DNA from: Camarhynchus parvulus
Taxonomy: Eukaryota > Chordata > Aves > Passeriformes > Thraupidae
Reading direction: 5' to 3'
Length of the DNA: 64,000 bases
Assembly (NCBI RefSeq): GCF_901933205.1
Contig: NC_044573.1
Coordinates: 27,959,493 to 28,023,492, forward strand
Shown: positions 63,898 through 64,000 of the stretch, in pieces
How positions within the stretch are numbered: the first letter of the stretch is position 1
Layout of the letters: each line of letters starts with the position of its first letter
Position numbers and translations under genes: made by a program
The notes under the pieces: model-generated
The model's database searches: none
Told to the model about the DNA's origin: nothing
What the model saw: only the letters and a program-made list of their open reading frames with translations

Positions 63898-63919
63898 TAA
63901 ATAAATAAATAAATAAATA
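63898..63919. repeat. (AAAT)n microsatellite
   Basis: Five to six consecutive aaat units lie close to the right edge of the window. Confidence 0.92.
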
Positions 63920-64000
63920 GAAATTACAATCAGAATGCCACAATCATTCTATCTTTTTCAAAAGTTTAAATTTGGAATTTTTGAGTGTTGGGGAAACATT

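Overview
The window reads as non-coding nuclear DNA from a bird, most likely a songbird (Passeriformes). It has moderately AT-rich, CpG-poor vertebrate sequence and fragments of the avian LINE CR1. It also has four long terminal repeats whose ends and internal words match LTR families I know from passerine genomes. I found no complete protein-coding gene, no tRNA or rRNA, and no bacterial, phage or CRISPR-like content. The longest open frames (up to about 155 codons) have no recognisable domain and are what chance gives in 64 kb. The window is therefore intergenic or lies inside a large intron.

Layout. Positions 1-12.8 kb are essentially single-copy sequence with a few microsatellites and three short stretches that look like conserved non-coding elements. 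From 12.8 to 20.4 kb lies the densest transposon cluster: CR1 (12.86-13.12 kb), an LTR (13.35-13.9 kb), a second LTR (16.29-16.79 kb), a CR1 3' stub on the minus strand (17.29 kb), two perfect back-to-back hairpins (19.94-20.02 kb) and, directly after them, a CR1 (20.04-20.38 kb). From 20.4 to 34.2 kb there is mostly unannotated sequence with two candidate conserved elements and a CpG-bearing patch near 33.1 kb. From 34.2 to 38.2 kb come an ancient MIR-type SINE, a third LTR, a CR1 and a fourth LTR. The fourth LTR has intact TG...CA ends and an exact 6-bp target-site duplication, as expected of an ERVK-type insertion. From 40 to 64 kb there are a few very old repeat remnants (MIR, CR1/L3-like), one well-preserved CR1 (49.66-50.11 kb), several short tandem duplications, A/T-rich microsatellites and more candidate conserved elements.

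The only sequence with some look of a real exon is a minus-strand open frame at 45,784-46,029. It ends in TAA with AATAAA six bases further on. Its product is unidentified and the call is weak. All four LTRs and four of the five recognisable CR1 copies point to the plus strand. That is weakly consistent with a minus-strand host gene if the window is intronic, but the sample is too small to prove it.

I did not find a new multi-gene biological system here. The best leads are the twin perfect hairpins beside a CR1 5' junction, a 16-bp word shared by two widely separated conserved-looking blocks, and the candidate minus-strand terminal exon.
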